From Saccharothrix coeruleofusca (GTDB lineage: Bacteria > Actinomycetota > Actinomycetes > Mycobacteriales > Pseudonocardiaceae), in contig NZ_BMRG01000008.1 in the NCBI RefSeq assembly GCF_014648515.1, forward strand, positions 135,440-199,439: DNA of 64,000 bases, written 5' to 3'. Made by a program: the position numbers and the translations under genes. Below, one piece after another: positions 36,849 to 47,579 of the stretch. The notes below the pieces were generated by a model. It had not been told where the DNA came from. It worked only from the letters and a program-made list of their open reading frames with translations, and did no database searches. Positions within the stretch are counted from its first letter, which is position 1, and each line of letters begins with the position of its first letter.

Positions 36849-37095
36849 CGCAAGGGCAGTGCCGGGGGCCGGCCACCGGCCTTCGGCGGGCAGGCCCGCG
36901 GACAGCGCAACGTGGTGGAACGCTGCTTCAACCGGCTCGAGCAGTTCCGCGCCGTCGCCACCCGCTTCGGCAAACGCTGGAAGACCCGCTGGAAGTCCGC
37001 GCTCAACGCCTCCGAGATCGCCTTCGACGGCCGCTTGGCCGCCGGACGCGGCCGGCCCTCTTCACCCCGAGTCGCACCGCTCGTTCGGCAGAGCC
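36849..37095 (+). pseudogene. Chimeric transposase scar: IS5-type fragment joined to a decayed IS256-type 3' end
   Basis: One open stretch reads [12 protein letters not shown], then [20 protein letters not shown], a C-terminal piece of IS5-family (IS427/IS112-like) transposases. It runs straight into [20 protein letters not shown] and RLAAGR, which matches the last residues of the IS256-type transposase at 63506 ([27 protein letters not shown]). Beyond that the DNA still follows the IS256 element tail past its stop codon: CCCTCTTCA then CACCGCT then GTT and CAGA, ending near 37095 where the IS256 terminal repeat should be. The TAA stop has become CGG. Both pieces are dead. 37096-37351 holds no recognisable gene apart from the Rhs promoter. 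Confidence 0.75.
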
Positions 37096-37351
37096 GCTCG
37101 TCTGGGCGGCAGGCCGTGCTGATGCCGGCTCTACGCCGAGTAGGTCTGCGGCAGTCCTCCCGTCACCTGAATAGGTCACTCCTGATCACCCCCGCTGTGT
37201 TTGAATGCTTGCGAGGCCGTTCTGGTGGGGGTTATGCGGCCTGTTGTTCGAGGGGTGTTCGTAGGGGCGGAACGCAGCTCGCTCACGTTGACGGCGTCTT
37301 CCGGGGCGGCCGGTGCTGGGGCGTGCCTGTGCGTGAGCGCGGGGGGAACAG

Positions 37352-40300
37352 GTGAACAAGGGGAAAGCACGTCTGCTCTGGTCTGCCGCTTCGGCGTTGG
37401 CGTTGGCGGCGGCCGGGCTCTTACCGGTGCCGACACCGGCCGCGAGAGCGGCGGAGGTCGCACCCAGGGCGGTCGCGCCACCGTCTCAGAGGTGCACCCA
37501 GGTGGCCGTGGCGGCGGAGGCAGCCCGTTCGTCCGCCCAGGCGCCGGAGAGCAGGCTGATCCGGGCGGATCAGGCGTCCGCGGCGTACGCGGCCCCGGAC
37601 ACGCCGCGACGGATGATCCCGGGTGACGAGCACCCGGTGCGGGTGACCGTCCGCAACACCACGCAGCAAGCGCTGGTGGCGGGCAGGCACGTGCTGTCCT
37701 ACCACTGGACCCTGCCCAACGGCACTGACGCCACGGCCGGGAACCGGCTGGACACCGCGTTGCCCGCGAACGTGGCGCCGGGCGCGGAGGCCACTCTGGA
37801 CGCACGGGTGAAAGCCCCGCAACTGGCCGACATCGGCAACGACCGCGAGCAGTTCACGCTGCGGTGGGACGTCTACGACAACAGCACCCGCAAGTGGCTG
37901 TCCGAGACGACGGGCGTGCCCACCCTCGACCTCGACGTGCGCGTGGAGGAGCCCACTTCCGACCAGCTCGGGCTGGAGCACTTCTACTCCTACGCCAGTG
38001 TCCCCACCGGCGCGGGCGGGGACCTGTCCGTCAACGAGTTCTCCGGCAACGCCGTGTGGAACTACGACGTGTTGACCAACCCCAGCCGCGGCCTGGCGAG
38101 CTTCAGCCGGGTGACCTACAACTCCTCGGACACCTCGGACTCCTACGCGGGCCCCGGGTGGTCGGTCACGGCGTCGACGCTGAACCGACTCGGCACACCG
38201 CTGGCGTTCGGCGGCCTGCTGCCGGGACTGCTCGGGTGGCCCACCACGGTGACCCTGGTCGACGGCGACGGCACCGGGCACGTGTTCGAGCTGAACAAGC
38301 ACGACAGCGCCGACAGCCGGAAGTGGACCTACGACGCGCCTGCCGGTGTGCACCTGTACCTGCAGTACCTGCCCGACAACGGGGAGGACCGCCGGTGGAG
38401 CTTCACCACGCCGGAGCGCACGCGGTTCTTCTTCGACGCGCAGGGCTACCACACGGCGACGGTGGACAAGAGCGGCAACACCATGTCGTTCACCTACGAG
38501 CGGGCGCTGCTGGGCAACCGCAACACCGGTGTGCTCAAGCACGTCACCGACGCCAACGGGCGCCGCACGCTGACGCTGGACTACTACCAGCGCGGTGACG
38601 CGTTCTCGTACATCCTGGGTGGCCGGAAGCTGACCGGGACGAACCTGGACAACCTGTTCATCATCAACAAGGTCAAGTCGATCACCGACGTGTCCGGCCG
38701 GGTGGTGGCGTTCACCTACACCGACAAGGGCCACCTCGGCGAGGTCGTCGACGGCCAGGGCAACCCGGACGCCAAGCCGTTCACGTTCTTCTACGACGAA
38801 GCCAACGCCAAGCTGCTGTCGGTGGTGGACCCGAACGGCGGCACCACCAGGGTGGACTACTTCACCGGCGCCGGTGAGGCGTTGCGCAAGTGGAACGTCC
38901 GGACCGTCACCGACCGGGGCCGGGCCGCGACGAACTTCGACTACGTCGACCCGGACGGCGACAAGGGGTCGAAGGTCGACTCCACGCTGGTGGACGGCAA
39001 CGGCCGCACTACGCGCACCCTGCTCGACGGCTACGGGCGGGCGGAGCGCATCACCAACGCCAAGGACGAGACCACCCGGCTGCACTGGGACGCCGACAAC
39101 AACGTCGTCCGCCTCGTCGAGCACAACGGCGCCACGCAGACCTGGTCCTACGACCAGAAGACCGGCTTCCCGCTGGAGATCCGCGACGCCGAGGCCAACC
39201 GGACCGACGGACCGGCCACCCGCCTGGGCTACCGCACCGAACTCGACGGGCACGTCGCCGACCTGACCGGGAAGACCACCCCCGAGGGCCGCCAGTGGGC
39301 CTTCGCCTACGACGACAAGGGCAACCTCCTCGCCGTCACCGATCCGAAGGGCAGCGCCACCCCAGAGCAGGGCGACTACACGTCACGCTACTCCTACGAC
39401 GGCTTCGGGCACCTGATCGAGCAGACCGACGCCAACGGCCACACCACCAAGTACAGCGACTACGACGCCAACGGCTACCCGCGGCTGATCACCGACCCGC
39501 TCAACTGCGCCACGGCCTACCGCTACGACGACGTCGGCAACGTCACCTCCGTCACCGACGCGCGGGGCAAGACCAGCACCTACACCTACGACATCTTCAA
39601 GCGCCCGCTGGACGCGCGCGAGCCGAAGGACCAGGCGGCCGGCGTCCACATCGTCACGCCGGGCCCGCGCTACGACCGCAACGACAACGTGGTGACCAGC
39701 ACCGCTGCGAACGGCGCCGTCACCCGCGCCGTCTACGACCCGATGGACCGCCAGGTCGGCATCTACGCGCCCAAGGACGACGCGAACGGCCCGGAGAAGC
39801 TGACCACGTTCGACTACGACGCGGTCGGCAACCTGATCAGGCAGACCGAACCCAAAGGGACGCTGACCCCGCAGGACCCGGACGACTTCACCTACACGTT
39901 CACCTACGACGAGCTCGATCGGGCCGTCCGGGTCGTCGACGCCAACGGAAACGTGCTCAGCGCGGAGTACGACGACGTCGGCAACCTCGTCGAAGAGGCC
40001 GACGCGCGCAAGAACAAGACCCCGAACCCCGATGACTTCACCACCCGGTACGTCTTCGACGCCAACCACCAGGTGATCGAAACCGTTGACGCAGAAGGCC
40101 ACTCGGCGAAGACGCGCTACGACCGCGACGGCAACGTCGTCGCCAGCACCGACGAGCAGGGCAACGAGACGCTCATCGAGCTGGACGAGCGCGGCATGCA
40201 GCGGGAGGTCCGCTCGCCGCACAGCTCCGACAACGGCACCATCCGGTACTTCACCACCCGCTACGAGTACGACCAGGTCGGAAACCTCACCCGCACCACC

Positions 40301-43300
40301 AACCCGCGCGGGGTCGACACACCGGACAAGGGCGACGACTTCGTCAGCGAGACGGTCTACGACGAGCTCAACCGGGTGCGCGAGGAGATCCTGCCCTACG
40401 ACCCGGCCGACCCGGAGCACAAGACGCCGGTCGCCACGATCAAGACCTACAACGAGGTCGGCGACCTGGTGGAGGTCAGCGCACCGCCGTCGCACGGTGA
40501 GTCGGTCCGCAACATCACCAGGCAGACGTACTACGACAACGGCTGGCTGCGCACGTCGACCGACCCGTGGGACATCAGGACCGCCTACGACTACACCGCC
40601 ACGGGCCAGCAGTCCAACCGCACGGTGACCAGCGCTGGCGGGGGTGCGCAGCGCGTGGAGACGTGGGAGTACTTCCCCGACGGCAAGCTCAAGAAGCGCT
40701 CCGACGAAGGCGTCCCGGTGGGCCGCAACGTCGTGGTCGTCGACAACTCCAACGCGGCGCGGACCCAGGTGAAGGGGAACTGGCGCACCGAGGAGTCCGG
40801 CAGGGGCTTCCAAGGCGCCGCGTACCGCGCCACCGATGCCGACGACGCCACGTTCGCCTGGAAGGCCGCCGTTCCGGCCGACGGCACGTACGAGGTGCTG
40901 GTCCGCCACCCCGGTGGGACGGCCACGGACGCCGCGTACACCGTGGAGCACAACGGCGGCACGAGCACCGCGACCGTCGACCAGACCCGGCGGGCCGGTG
41001 AGTGGACCAGCATCGGCGAGTACGCCATGTCGGCGGGACAGCTGCGCACCATCACCCTGTCCGGCAAGGCCAACGGCACCGTGGCCGCCGACGCCGTGCA
41101 ACTCGTGCGCGACAACAGCGCCGATGCCGACGACGAGAAGAAGGTCTTCGAGCACCGGTACGACCCGAACGACAACCTCGTGGAGATGACCGACTCCACG
41201 CCGAACACCCCGGTCGACGCCTACCGCGTCGGGTACAACGCGGTGAACCTGGCGGAGAAGGTCGAGGAGCTCAAGGCCGGCGCGGTCAAGCACACCACCG
41301 ACTACCGCTACGACGAGAACGACAACCTGACGTTCGCCAAGTTCGACGGCAAGTCGTCGCTCTACGAGTACAACGCGCGCGACCTGGTCACGAAGGTCAC
41401 CAACAAGAAGGACGACAGCGACCAGGGCAAGGTCAACTCCTTCACCTACACGCCTCGCGGTCACGTCGAGCGGCACGTCAAGAGCAACGGCAACACCGTC
41501 GACTACACCTACTACCTCGACGGGCTGCTGCGCCGGCAGCTGGAGAAGAACAGCGACCAGGTCGTCGCCGAGCACAACCTGGAGTACGACTCCAACTCCA
41601 ACAAGACCCGCGACGACGGGCGCAAGCAGAACGCGGACGACCACGGCGCGACCATCAACGCCGACGCCACCTACACCTACGACCCGCGCGACCGGGTGCG
41701 GAAGGTGACGAAGAAGGGCGGAGACGGCGAACGCACCGAGGAGTACAAGCACGACGACAACGGCAACGTCTGGGACCAGCGGGTCGGCGGCGCGCACACC
41801 ACGTTCGAGTACGACCGCAACCGACTGCTGTCGTCCACCACGGACGGGCAGCGGGCGAACTACGACTACGACGCGTTCGGCCGCCTGCACCAGGTGACGC
41901 AGTCCGGCAAGCAGGTGGAGAAGTACACCTACGACGGGTTCGACCGCAAGGTGGAGCACGTCAAGGACCAGGGCTCCGGACCGAGGACCACCAAGTACAC
42001 CTACGACCCGCTGGACCGGCAGCAGACCCTGGTCGAGGGCGACAAGACCACGGCGTTCCACTACCTGGGCCTGTCCGACCAGGTTCTGACCGAGGACGAG
42101 AACGGCAAGCTCCGCAAGGCGTACCAGTACTCCAACGACGGCGAGCTGCTCGCACAGGTCAAGTACTCCGACGACGGCGGCGAGGAGGACTCGGTCTACG
42201 GGTTCAACCCGCACTCGGATGTCGAGCAGGTCACCGATGCGAACGGCGACACGAAGTCCACCTACGGCTACACCGCCTACGGCAAGGACGACGAAGAGGA
42301 GTTCTCCGGCGAGGACAAGCCCGACCAGGCGAACCCGGACAAGCCGGAGGAGAACTCCTACCGGTTCAACACCGCCCGGCACGACAAGAGCACCGACACC
42401 TACGACATGGGGTTCCGGGACTACTCGCCCGGTCTGAACCGGTTCTTGACCCTGGACCTGTACAACGGGGCGCTCGCCGACCTCGGCATGACCACCGATC
42501 CCTGGACCAACAACCGCTACTCCTTCGGCGCGGGCAACCCGCTGTCCCAAGTGGAGATCGACGGCCACGGGTGGCTCGACGACGCCGTCGACTGGGTGAA
42601 GGACAACGCCAAGGAGGTCGGTCACGCGGCACTCGACGTCGTCGGCGTGATCCCCGTGGTCGGCGAGGCCGCGGACCTGGCCAACTCCGCTTGGTACGCC
42701 GCCGAGGGCGACTACGCCAACGCCGCGTTGTCCGCGGCCGCCGCAGTGCCGTTCGCCGGGTGGGGCGCCACCGCGGTCAAGGCGGGCAAGTACGCGGTGA
42801 AGGGCGCCGAGGTGGCGCAGGGCGGCGCGAAGGCGGCGAGCGCCGGGCAGAGCACGGCGAAGACGGCAGGCCAGGCGGCCGACGCCGGGGCCAACGGTGC
42901 CAAGGCGGCTCCGGCGCCGAAACCGGCGCCGAAAGCAGGCGGATCGAGTGGCGGCAAGCCCTCCGGGGGCGGGGGCGGCAAGGCCGGTGGCACGACGTCG
43001 ACGGGCAAGAAGGCCTCCGGCGGCGGCTCGGGCGGCGGCAAGGCAGCCAACGGCGGCGGCACCAGCGCTACGAAGAGCGCCGCCGGCGGCGGTGGGAAGT
43101 CGAAGTCGTCGACGTGCAACAGCTTCGCGCCGGGAGCGGCGGTCGCGATGGCGGACGGCACCCGCAAGCCGATCGAGGACGTGCGCATCGGCGACGAGGT
43201 GCTGGCCACCGACCCGGAAACCGGCGACGTGACCGGCAAACCGGTAATCGCTTCGATCACCGGCCGGGGAACGAAGGACCTGGTCGAAATCACCGTCGAC

Positions 43301-43909
43301 GCGGACGGGGACGCAGGCACGGCCACCGGAGCGGTGATCGCGACCGACAAGCACCCCTTCTGGGTGGACGACCAGGGCCGCTGGATCGACGCGCAGGACC
43401 TGCGCCCCGGCGACCAGGTGCGCACCGACCGCGGCCTCAGGCTGTCGGTGGTGTCGACCAGGGTGTGGACCGAGGAGAAGCAGGTCCACAACCTCACGGT
43501 CGCCGATGTCCACACCTACTACATCCACGCGGGTGAGATCCCGGTCCTGGTCCACAACTGCGACCTGGACAGCGCCACGCCGGACCAGCTGCACAAGCTG
43601 GCGACCGAAGGCGGTTCGGCCAAGAAGTTGTCCCCCGCCGGGCGCAGCATCCAGAAGCACAGCGCGCCCAACCGACCGCAGGCGCAGCGCGACAAGTACG
43701 ACTTCGGCGCGAAGAGCAACTCCGACCGCAACTTCGTGGGCGACACGTACGTCGAGGAGATCCTGACCGATCCCCGGGCGACCAGGAAGCTCAACCACAA
43801 CGCGACACCGCACTACGGCGGGTCTACTTTGGACATCAGGATGGGCAACGGTGTCGGCGCGAGGTGGAGCATGCGCGGCGGCCGGATGACTTTCGAGGGG
43901 TTCCTGTGA
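37352..43909 (+). CDS. Secreted Rhs/YD-repeat polymorphic toxin with Hint pre-toxin domain and C-terminal effector
   Basis: The GTG start gives 2185 residues with a Sec signal ([19 protein letters not shown], cut near 34). The body (about 200-1700) is made of YD repeats such as [19 protein letters not shown] that form the hollow Rhs shell, interrupted at about 1128-1255 by a beta domain resembling golvesin/xanthan-lyase modules. The Rhs core end is [18 protein letters not shown] pre-toxin stretch follows ([20 protein letters not shown]), then a Gly/Lys/Ser-rich linker. A Hint autoprotease-like domain runs from Cys1922 (TCNSFAPGA) to VLVHNC2070. The final 115 residues are the effector: [42 protein letters not shown]. 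This resembles families of small nuclease-type CT toxins that end in an R-x-D-GFLEP-like tail, but I cannot name it. The next gene overlaps by GTGA and is the likely immunity gene. Confidence 0.95.
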   Translation: MNKGKARLLWSAASALALAAAGLLPVPTPAARAAEVAPRAVAPPSQRCTQVAVAAEAARSSAQAPESRLIRADQASAAYAAPDTPRRMIPGDEHPVRVTVRNTTQQALVAGRHVLSYHWTLPNGTDATAGNRLDTALPANVAPGAEATLDARVKAPQLADIGNDREQFTLRWDVYDNSTRKWLSETTGVPTLDLDVRVEEPTSDQLGLEHFYSYASVPTGAGGDLSVNEFSGNAVWNYDVLTNPSRGLASFSRVTYNSSDTSDSYAGPGWSVTASTLNRLGTPLAFGGLLPGLLGWPTTVTLVDGDGTGHVFELNKHDSADSRKWTYDAPAGVHLYLQYLPDNGEDRRWSFTTPERTRFFFDAQGYHTATVDKSGNTMSFTYERALLGNRNTGVLKHVTDANGRRTLTLDYYQRGDAFSYILGGRKLTGTNLDNLFIINKVKSITDVSGRVVAFTYTDKGHLGEVVDGQGNPDAKPFTFFYDEANAKLLSVVDPNGGTTRVDYFTGAGEALRKWNVRTVTDRGRAATNFDYVDPDGDKGSKVDSTLVDGNGRTTRTLLDGYGRAERITNAKDETTRLHWDADNNVVRLVEHNGATQTWSYDQKTGFPLEIRDAEANRTDGPATRLGYRTELDGHVADLTGKTTPEGRQWAFAYDDKGNLLAVTDPKGSATPEQGDYTSRYSYDGFGHLIEQTDANGHTTKYSDYDANGYPRLITDPLNCATAYRYDDVGNVTSVTDARGKTSTYTYDIFKRPLDAREPKDQAAGVHIVTPGPRYDRNDNVVTSTAANGAVTRAVYDPMDRQVGIYAPKDDANGPEKLTTFDYDAVGNLIRQTEPKGTLTPQDPDDFTYTFTYDELDRAVRVVDANGNVLSAEYDDVGNLVEEADARKNKTPNPDDFTTRYVFDANHQVIETVDAEGHSAKTRYDRDGNVVASTDEQGNETLIELDERGMQREVRSPHSSDNGTIRYFTTRYEYDQVGNLTRTTNPRGVDTPDKGDDFVSETVYDELNRVREEILPYDPADPEHKTPVATIKTYNEVGDLVEVSAPPSHGESVRNITRQTYYDNGWLRTSTDPWDIRTAYDYTATGQQSNRTVTSAGGGAQRVETWEYFPDGKLKKRSDEGVPVGRNVVVVDNSNAARTQVKGNWRTEESGRGFQGAAYRATDADDATFAWKAAVPADGTYEVLVRHPGGTATDAAYTVEHNGGTSTATVDQTRRAGEWTSIGEYAMSAGQLRTITLSGKANGTVAADAVQLVRDNSADADDEKKVFEHRYDPNDNLVEMTDSTPNTPVDAYRVGYNAVNLAEKVEELKAGAVKHTTDYRYDENDNLTFAKFDGKSSLYEYNARDLVTKVTNKKDDSDQGKVNSFTYTPRGHVERHVKSNGNTVDYTYYLDGLLRRQLEKNSDQVVAEHNLEYDSNSNKTRDDGRKQNADDHGATINADATYTYDPRDRVRKVTKKGGDGERTEEYKHDDNGNVWDQRVGGAHTTFEYDRNRLLSSTTDGQRANYDYDAFGRLHQVTQSGKQVEKYTYDGFDRKVEHVKDQGSGPRTTKYTYDPLDRQQTLVEGDKTTAFHYLGLSDQVLTEDENGKLRKAYQYSNDGELLAQVKYSDDGGEEDSVYGFNPHSDVEQVTDANGDTKSTYGYTAYGKDDEEEFSGEDKPDQANPDKPEENSYRFNTARHDKSTDTYDMGFRDYSPGLNRFLTLDLYNGALADLGMTTDPWTNNRYSFGAGNPLSQVEIDGHGWLDDAVDWVKDNAKEVGHAALDVVGVIPVVGEAADLANSAWYAAEGDYANAALSAAAAVPFAGWGATAVKAGKYAVKGAEVAQGGAKAASAGQSTAKTAGQAADAGANGAKAAPAPKPAPKAGGSSGGKPSGGGGGKAGGTTSTGKKASGGGSGGGKAANGGGTSATKSAAGGGGKSKSSTCNSFAPGAAVAMADGTRKPIEDVRIGDEVLATDPETGDVTGKPVIASITGRGTKDLVEITVDADGDAGTATGAVIATDKHPFWVDDQGRWIDAQDLRPGDQVRTDRGLRLSVVSTRVWTEEKQVHNLTVADVHTYYIHAGEIPVLVHNCDLDSATPDQLHKLATEGGSAKKLSPAGRSIQKHSAPNRPQAQRDKYDFGAKSNSDRNFVGDTYVEEILTDPRATRKLNHNATPHYGGSTLDIRMGNGVGARWSMRGGRMTFEGFL

Positions 43910-44376
43910 CAGATCGCGTTGAGGTCAGCGGCGGCTTCCGCCAGGAGGACTTCGAGGCCGACGGATCGTTGCGCGACGTGTGCGTGCTGGAGGCCGGCCT
44001 GCCGGTCTGGGAGCGCCTGGTACGCGCGGTCGTGGAATCGTCCTGGGAGCACCAGTTCGAGGTCGACGGCGAACCGCGTCCGCTGGAGGAGTTCTCGGTG
44101 TCGGAGTTCTTCGCCTCGGCGGAGGACCAGGACGTGTCCGCCCGGCTGGCCGTCCGCGTGGGCGAGGTGTGGTTCGACTGCTTCTTCTCCGACGTGGAGG
44201 AGGTCGAGTTCAGCTTCGACCCGGCCGAGATCGCGGACGGTGAGCGCTTCGGCTCGCTGGAGCGGTTCATGGTCTGGCTGGCGGGCGCGTGCGATCGGAG
44301 AGTCGTCATGACGGTGGAGACCACCCGGCACGACGACATACCAGTGTTGCTCGAAACGCGGAAAGTGGACGGTTGA
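43906..44376 (+). CDS. Candidate immunity protein for the Rhs toxin
   Basis: The GTG at 43906 overlaps the Rhs stop (GTGA), so translation is probably coupled. The 156-residue product is very acidic (for example FSDVEEVEFSFDPAEIADGE) and has no signal peptide or membrane segment, as expected for a cytoplasmic inhibitor that binds a basic nuclease-type toxin. I recognise no named immunity family. Position and charge are the evidence. Confidence 0.8.
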   Translation: MTDRVEVSGGFRQEDFEADGSLRDVCVLEAGLPVWERLVRAVVESSWEHQFEVDGEPRPLEEFSVSEFFASAEDQDVSARLAVRVGEVWFDCFFSDVEEVEFSFDPAEIADGERFGSLERFMVWLAGACDRRVVMTVETTRHDDIPVLLETRKVDG

Positions 44377-44419
44377 GACGGCACGGGGGATTCCCTGGGC
44401 CGACTACGGAGGGGGAGCC

Positions 44420-45451
44420 ATGGGGCGGGGTGCGTTGGTGTGCCTGGGGGTCGCCGCGCTGACGGCGATGTCGGCGGTCTCGGCGCCGGTGGCGTCGGCG
44501 GCGACAGCGCTGCCGTTGTCGGGGTTCGGCGACGTCGTGGTGGACAGCGTCCACCAGAGGGTGTTCGTCTCCGGTGGTGCGTCGTCCAACGGCGTGGCGG
44601 TGGCGGACTTCTCCGGCCGGGTCCGCGCGGTGATCGAGAACCAGCCGGGTGCGGACGGCCTGGAGCTGAGCGGGGACGGCACGCGGCTGTTCGTGGCGCT
44701 GTCGGCGGGCGACGGCATCTCGGTGGTCGACACGTCGACCCTGGCCGAGACCGCGCGGTACCCGACCGGGGCGGGCTCGTGCCCCACTCACCTGGCCCGC
44801 ACGGGTGGTGTGGTGTGGTTCGGTTACGGCTGCGTGGACGGCAACTGGTCGGGCAAGATCGGCAGGCTGGACCCGGCGGCGGCCGAGCCGGTGCAGGGCG
44901 ACCAGCAGGGCGCCACCCGGTTCCAGCGGGCTCCGCTGCTGGCGTCCTCCGGCACCGAGCAGGGACCGCTGGTGGCCGGGCAGTTGTCGTTGAGCCAGTC
45001 GACGGTGCAGGTCTACACCGTCTCGGGGACGGCGCTGACGGCCGGGGCGTCCGGCGACGTGGTGGGCGCCGGGCTCGCGGACCTCGACGTGACCGGTGAC
45101 GGGGCGACGCTGTTCAGCGCGGCCGGGGGCCGGGACCGGGTCGAGGCGTTCGCGACGGCGGACTTGGCGCGTCGCGGTGCGTACGCCGCCCGGCCTCGAC
45201 CCGCTGCCGTGTCGCTGGCGCCGGACAGCGCCTACGTGGCCGCGGGAGCGCTGACCAACGACTCCAGCGACGTGCTGATCTACCGCGTCGGCGGCGCGAC
45301 GCCGGTGAACACCGTCGCGCTGGACAGCGGCGAGACGGTGCAGCCGCGTGGCTTGGCCTGGTCTGCCGACCAGCGGACGCTGTTTGTGGTCACCAGGCAC
45401 AACAACGACCCGCAGCCGCGCCTGGAGGTCGAGCGCTACCCCGTTGGCTGA
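44420..45451 (+). CDS. Secreted beta-propeller (YncE-like) protein
   Basis: The ATG follows GGAGGGGG. The 343-residue protein has a signal peptide (LVCLGVAALTAMSAVSAPVASA, cut near 28). The rest has repeated blade-like motifs: HQRVFVSGG, DGLELSGDGTRLFVALSAG, VAGAGL-type turns and RGLAWSADQRTLFVV, typical of 7-blade YncE/lactonase propellers. Similar domains in streptomycetes are often followed by Ig-like repeats that are absent here, so this is a short form. Its role is unknown. It may still belong to the Rhs operon, 43 bp downstream of the immunity gene. Confidence 0.8.
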   Translation: MGRGALVCLGVAALTAMSAVSAPVASAATALPLSGFGDVVVDSVHQRVFVSGGASSNGVAVADFSGRVRAVIENQPGADGLELSGDGTRLFVALSAGDGISVVDTSTLAETARYPTGAGSCPTHLARTGGVVWFGYGCVDGNWSGKIGRLDPAAAEPVQGDQQGATRFQRAPLLASSGTEQGPLVAGQLSLSQSTVQVYTVSGTALTAGASGDVVGAGLADLDVTGDGATLFSAAGGRDRVEAFATADLARRGAYAARPRPAAVSLAPDSAYVAAGALTNDSSDVLIYRVGGATPVNTVALDSGETVQPRGLAWSADQRTLFVVTRHNNDPQPRLEVERYPVG

Positions 45452-45469
45452 TGAGCGGATCAACCCGGT

Positions 45470-45517
45470 GAGGTGGCCGAACGCCGCACCCGCAGCGGTG
45501 CGGGGTTCGGCCACCTC
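45470..45517. terminator. Long hairpin after the propeller gene
   Basis: GAGGTGGCCGAAC (45470-45482) pairs perfectly with GTTCGGCCACCTC (45505-45517), and the interior can pair further (GCACC/GGTGC). It lies 18 bp past the stop. The remaining 45518-45830 holds no gene I trust. A 63-codon rightward frame at 45610-45801 is possible. Confidence 0.8.
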
Positions 45518-45830
45518 GCCTCGTCGGCACGTGCGGTGGCGGACCCTCGTGCTCGCCTGAAAATGCCGTCCGCGCAGTGGTCGGGCACCGGTGATGCCAT
45601 GGTGGGTCGGTGGGTGTCGCGGAACTGCTGGTACTCGCGCAGCAGTCCGGGGAGCCGGTGCTGTACTCGCCGAGGATGTCGTCCGAGCGGCTCAGGCAGC
45701 GTGGTGGTACCGGTGCGGAGCTTGCGCTCGTCTTCCCGGTCCGACTCCGGGGACCGCAGGACCGCACGGTCGCTCAGCTCGTCGGGGCAGGTCTGCGGTG
45801 ATGTTCGCACCTCGGCTCCCCATGTCCCGA

Positions 45831-47489
45831 TCAGACTCGGGTCCACCGCTGGTTGGCGCCGTCATGGCAGGTCCACACGATCACCGGCGTGTTGTTCGCC
45901 GTGCCGTTGTTGTCGACGTCGAGGCACAGCCCGTTCCGCGCGTTGCTGATCGTGCCATTGCCGTTCAGGGTCCACTGCTGGTGCGTGCCGCCGTTGCAGG
46001 CCCACAACTGGACCCTCGTGCCCGCGGTGGCGTTGGTCGGCGTCTCCAGGCACTTGCCGAGCAGTTGCAAGGTGTTGCCGGTATGCATGAACCGCTGGTT
46101 GGCGGCGCCGTGGCAGTCCCAGATCACCGGTTGGGTGCCGTCGGCGGTGGAGCTCTCGGGCGCGTCCACGCACCTGCCTGCCGATGCGCTGCGCAGCGCG
46201 AAGGCCGTGGGCAGCGGGATGTCGCCGCCGCCGCTCACCCGGAACACGGCCGTGCCGTGGGCGGGGACGCTCGCCGAGATCGCGCCCGTGGTCGTGGAGG
46301 TCGCCCCCGTCCAGAGGTCGCGCAGGGTGAAGGAGCTCCCGGTCTTGCCGATGGTGTTCGCGGTCGTCGAGATGGTCGTGGTGGTGTTGCCCTGGTTGAG
46401 CATGGCCACCGCCACGTCCCCGTCGGCCAACCGCTTGGCGAGCACGCGCCGGGTGCCGTCGAAGGAGACCTGGACGCCCTGCAGGCCGAGGGGGTCCTGG
46501 TTGACCGTGATCAAGTCGCTGTTGTTGAGGATGCTCAGGGTGGCCGAGGACGCGTTGCGCACGTCGTTGCCCGCGATCAGGGGCGCGGCCATGATCGCCC
46601 ACATGGCGAAGTGGCTGCGCTGCTCGGTGTCGGTCATCCCGCCGTTGCCGACCTCCATCATGTCGGGGTCGTTGAAGCCACCGGGCTGGGCGTACGAGGC
46701 CAGCGGGACGGTCCAGTCGATGATGTTCTTGACGCCCATGAACGAGTTGCCGTCACTGCCGGTGTCCCACCGGTTGGTGATGTCCTCGGTGGTGCGCCAC
46801 ATGTTCGCGACGTCGCCCCAGTCGCGCAGCCTGCCGGTCTTGGCGTGGATGCTGTTGGGGTTGATGCTGTAGACGATCGGCCTGCCGGTGGCGGCCAGGG
46901 CGTCCCGCATCTTCGCGAAGTCCCTGACCTGGTCGTCGATCGTGCCCTGCGGCGAGCACCAGTCGTACTTGAGGAAGTCCACGCCCCACGCGGCGAACTG
47001 GCGCGCGTCCTGCACCTCGTGTCCCTTGCTCCCGGTGGCGCCGGGGAAGGCGTTGAAGTACTGCGCGCACGTCTCGGCCGCAGGCACCTGGTAGAGCCCG
47101 AACTTCAGGCCCTTGCCGTGCAGGTAGTCCCCGAGCGCCTTCATTCCGCTGGGGAAGCGGGTGGGGTGCGCGCGGAGGTTGCCCTGGGCGTCCCGGTCGG
47201 GGTCGAACCAGCAGTCGTCCACCACCACGTACCGGTAGCCCCGTGCGGCCATGCCGTTGGCGACCAAGGCGTCGGCGGTCTGCCGGATCAGCTGCTCGTT
47301 GATGTCGCAGCCGAACGTGTTCCACGTGTTCCAGCCCATCGGCGGCGTGCGGGCCACGCCGTTCTCCAGGGCCTGGGCCGGAGCCGCGGCGGTGGTCGTC
47401 ACGGCGGCCGCACCCGCGACCACCAGGGCGGCGGCCGCCAACAGCGCGGCGAACCGCCCGCGGCGGGCGGAGGGGAGTAATCGAATCAT
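45831..47489 (-). CDS. Secreted GH27 alpha-galactosidase/beta-L-arabinopyranosidase with ricin-type lectin domain
   Basis: The ATG at 47489 follows GAAGGAA, giving 552 residues with a signal peptide (cut near 40). The GH27 barrel begins TPPMGWNTWNTFGCDI, with nucleophile Asp176 in FLKYDWC and acid/base Asp276 in GGFNDPDMMEVG. A beta-sandwich follows, then a beta-trefoil (about 425-552) with three QxW-type repeats (ANQRFMHTG, HQQWTLNG, NQRWTRV). It releases terminal alpha-galactose or beta-L-arabinopyranose from plant polysaccharides while the lectin domain holds the substrate. It is the first of four arabinan/galactan-type enzymes in a row. A hairpin between its start and the GH62 gene suggests its own promoter. 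Confidence 0.95.
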   Translation of the reverse strand: MIRLLPSARRGRFAALLAAAALVVAGAAAVTTTAAAPAQALENGVARTPPMGWNTWNTFGCDINEQLIRQTADALVANGMAARGYRYVVVDDCWFDPDRDAQGNLRAHPTRFPSGMKALGDYLHGKGLKFGLYQVPAAETCAQYFNAFPGATGSKGHEVQDARQFAAWGVDFLKYDWCSPQGTIDDQVRDFAKMRDALAATGRPIVYSINPNSIHAKTGRLRDWGDVANMWRTTEDITNRWDTGSDGNSFMGVKNIIDWTVPLASYAQPGGFNDPDMMEVGNGGMTDTEQRSHFAMWAIMAAPLIAGNDVRNASSATLSILNNSDLITVNQDPLGLQGVQVSFDGTRRVLAKRLADGDVAVAMLNQGNTTTTISTTANTIGKTGSSFTLRDLWTGATSTTTGAISASVPAHGTAVFRVSGGGDIPLPTAFALRSASAGRCVDAPESSTADGTQPVIWDCHGAANQRFMHTGNTLQLLGKCLETPTNATAGTRVQLWACNGGTHQQWTLNGNGTISNARNGLCLDVDNNGTANNTPVIVWTCHDGANQRWTRV

Positions 47490-47540
47490 GGCGTTCCTTC
47501 GTCGACGGGTCGTTCCGCGCTTCGCGTTCGTGGTCGTGAG

Positions 47541-47573
47541 CCGGAGCCCCCGCACTCGGTGCGGGGGCTCCGG
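47541..47573 (-). terminator. Perfect 15-bp hairpin ending the GH62 transcript
   Basis: CCGGAGCCCCCGCAC (47541-47555) pairs with GTGCGGGGGCTCCGG (47559-47573), loop TCG, six bases after the GH62 stop. Confidence 0.9.
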
Positions 47574-47579
47574 GGTCGG

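Noticed and set aside
36625-37351. Phage or integrative element boundary next to the Rhs gene
   Set aside because: Only transposase scraps are seen. There is no integrase, no tRNA and no attachment repeats.
38900-42300. Regularly spaced DNA repeats considered as CRISPR or minisatellite
   Set aside because: They are the YD-repeat codons of the Rhs protein, diverged and in frame, with no identical repeat units or spacers.
39383-43813. Very long leftward open frame opposite the Rhs gene
   Set aside because: It mirrors the codon structure of the Rhs gene and has a Val/Arg/Gly-biased composition without domains, which is normal in high-GC DNA.
45610-45801. 63-codon rightward frame between propeller and GH27 genes
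   Set aside because: Composition is plausible but there is no ribosome binding site or recognisable motif, so I only mention it with the spacer.
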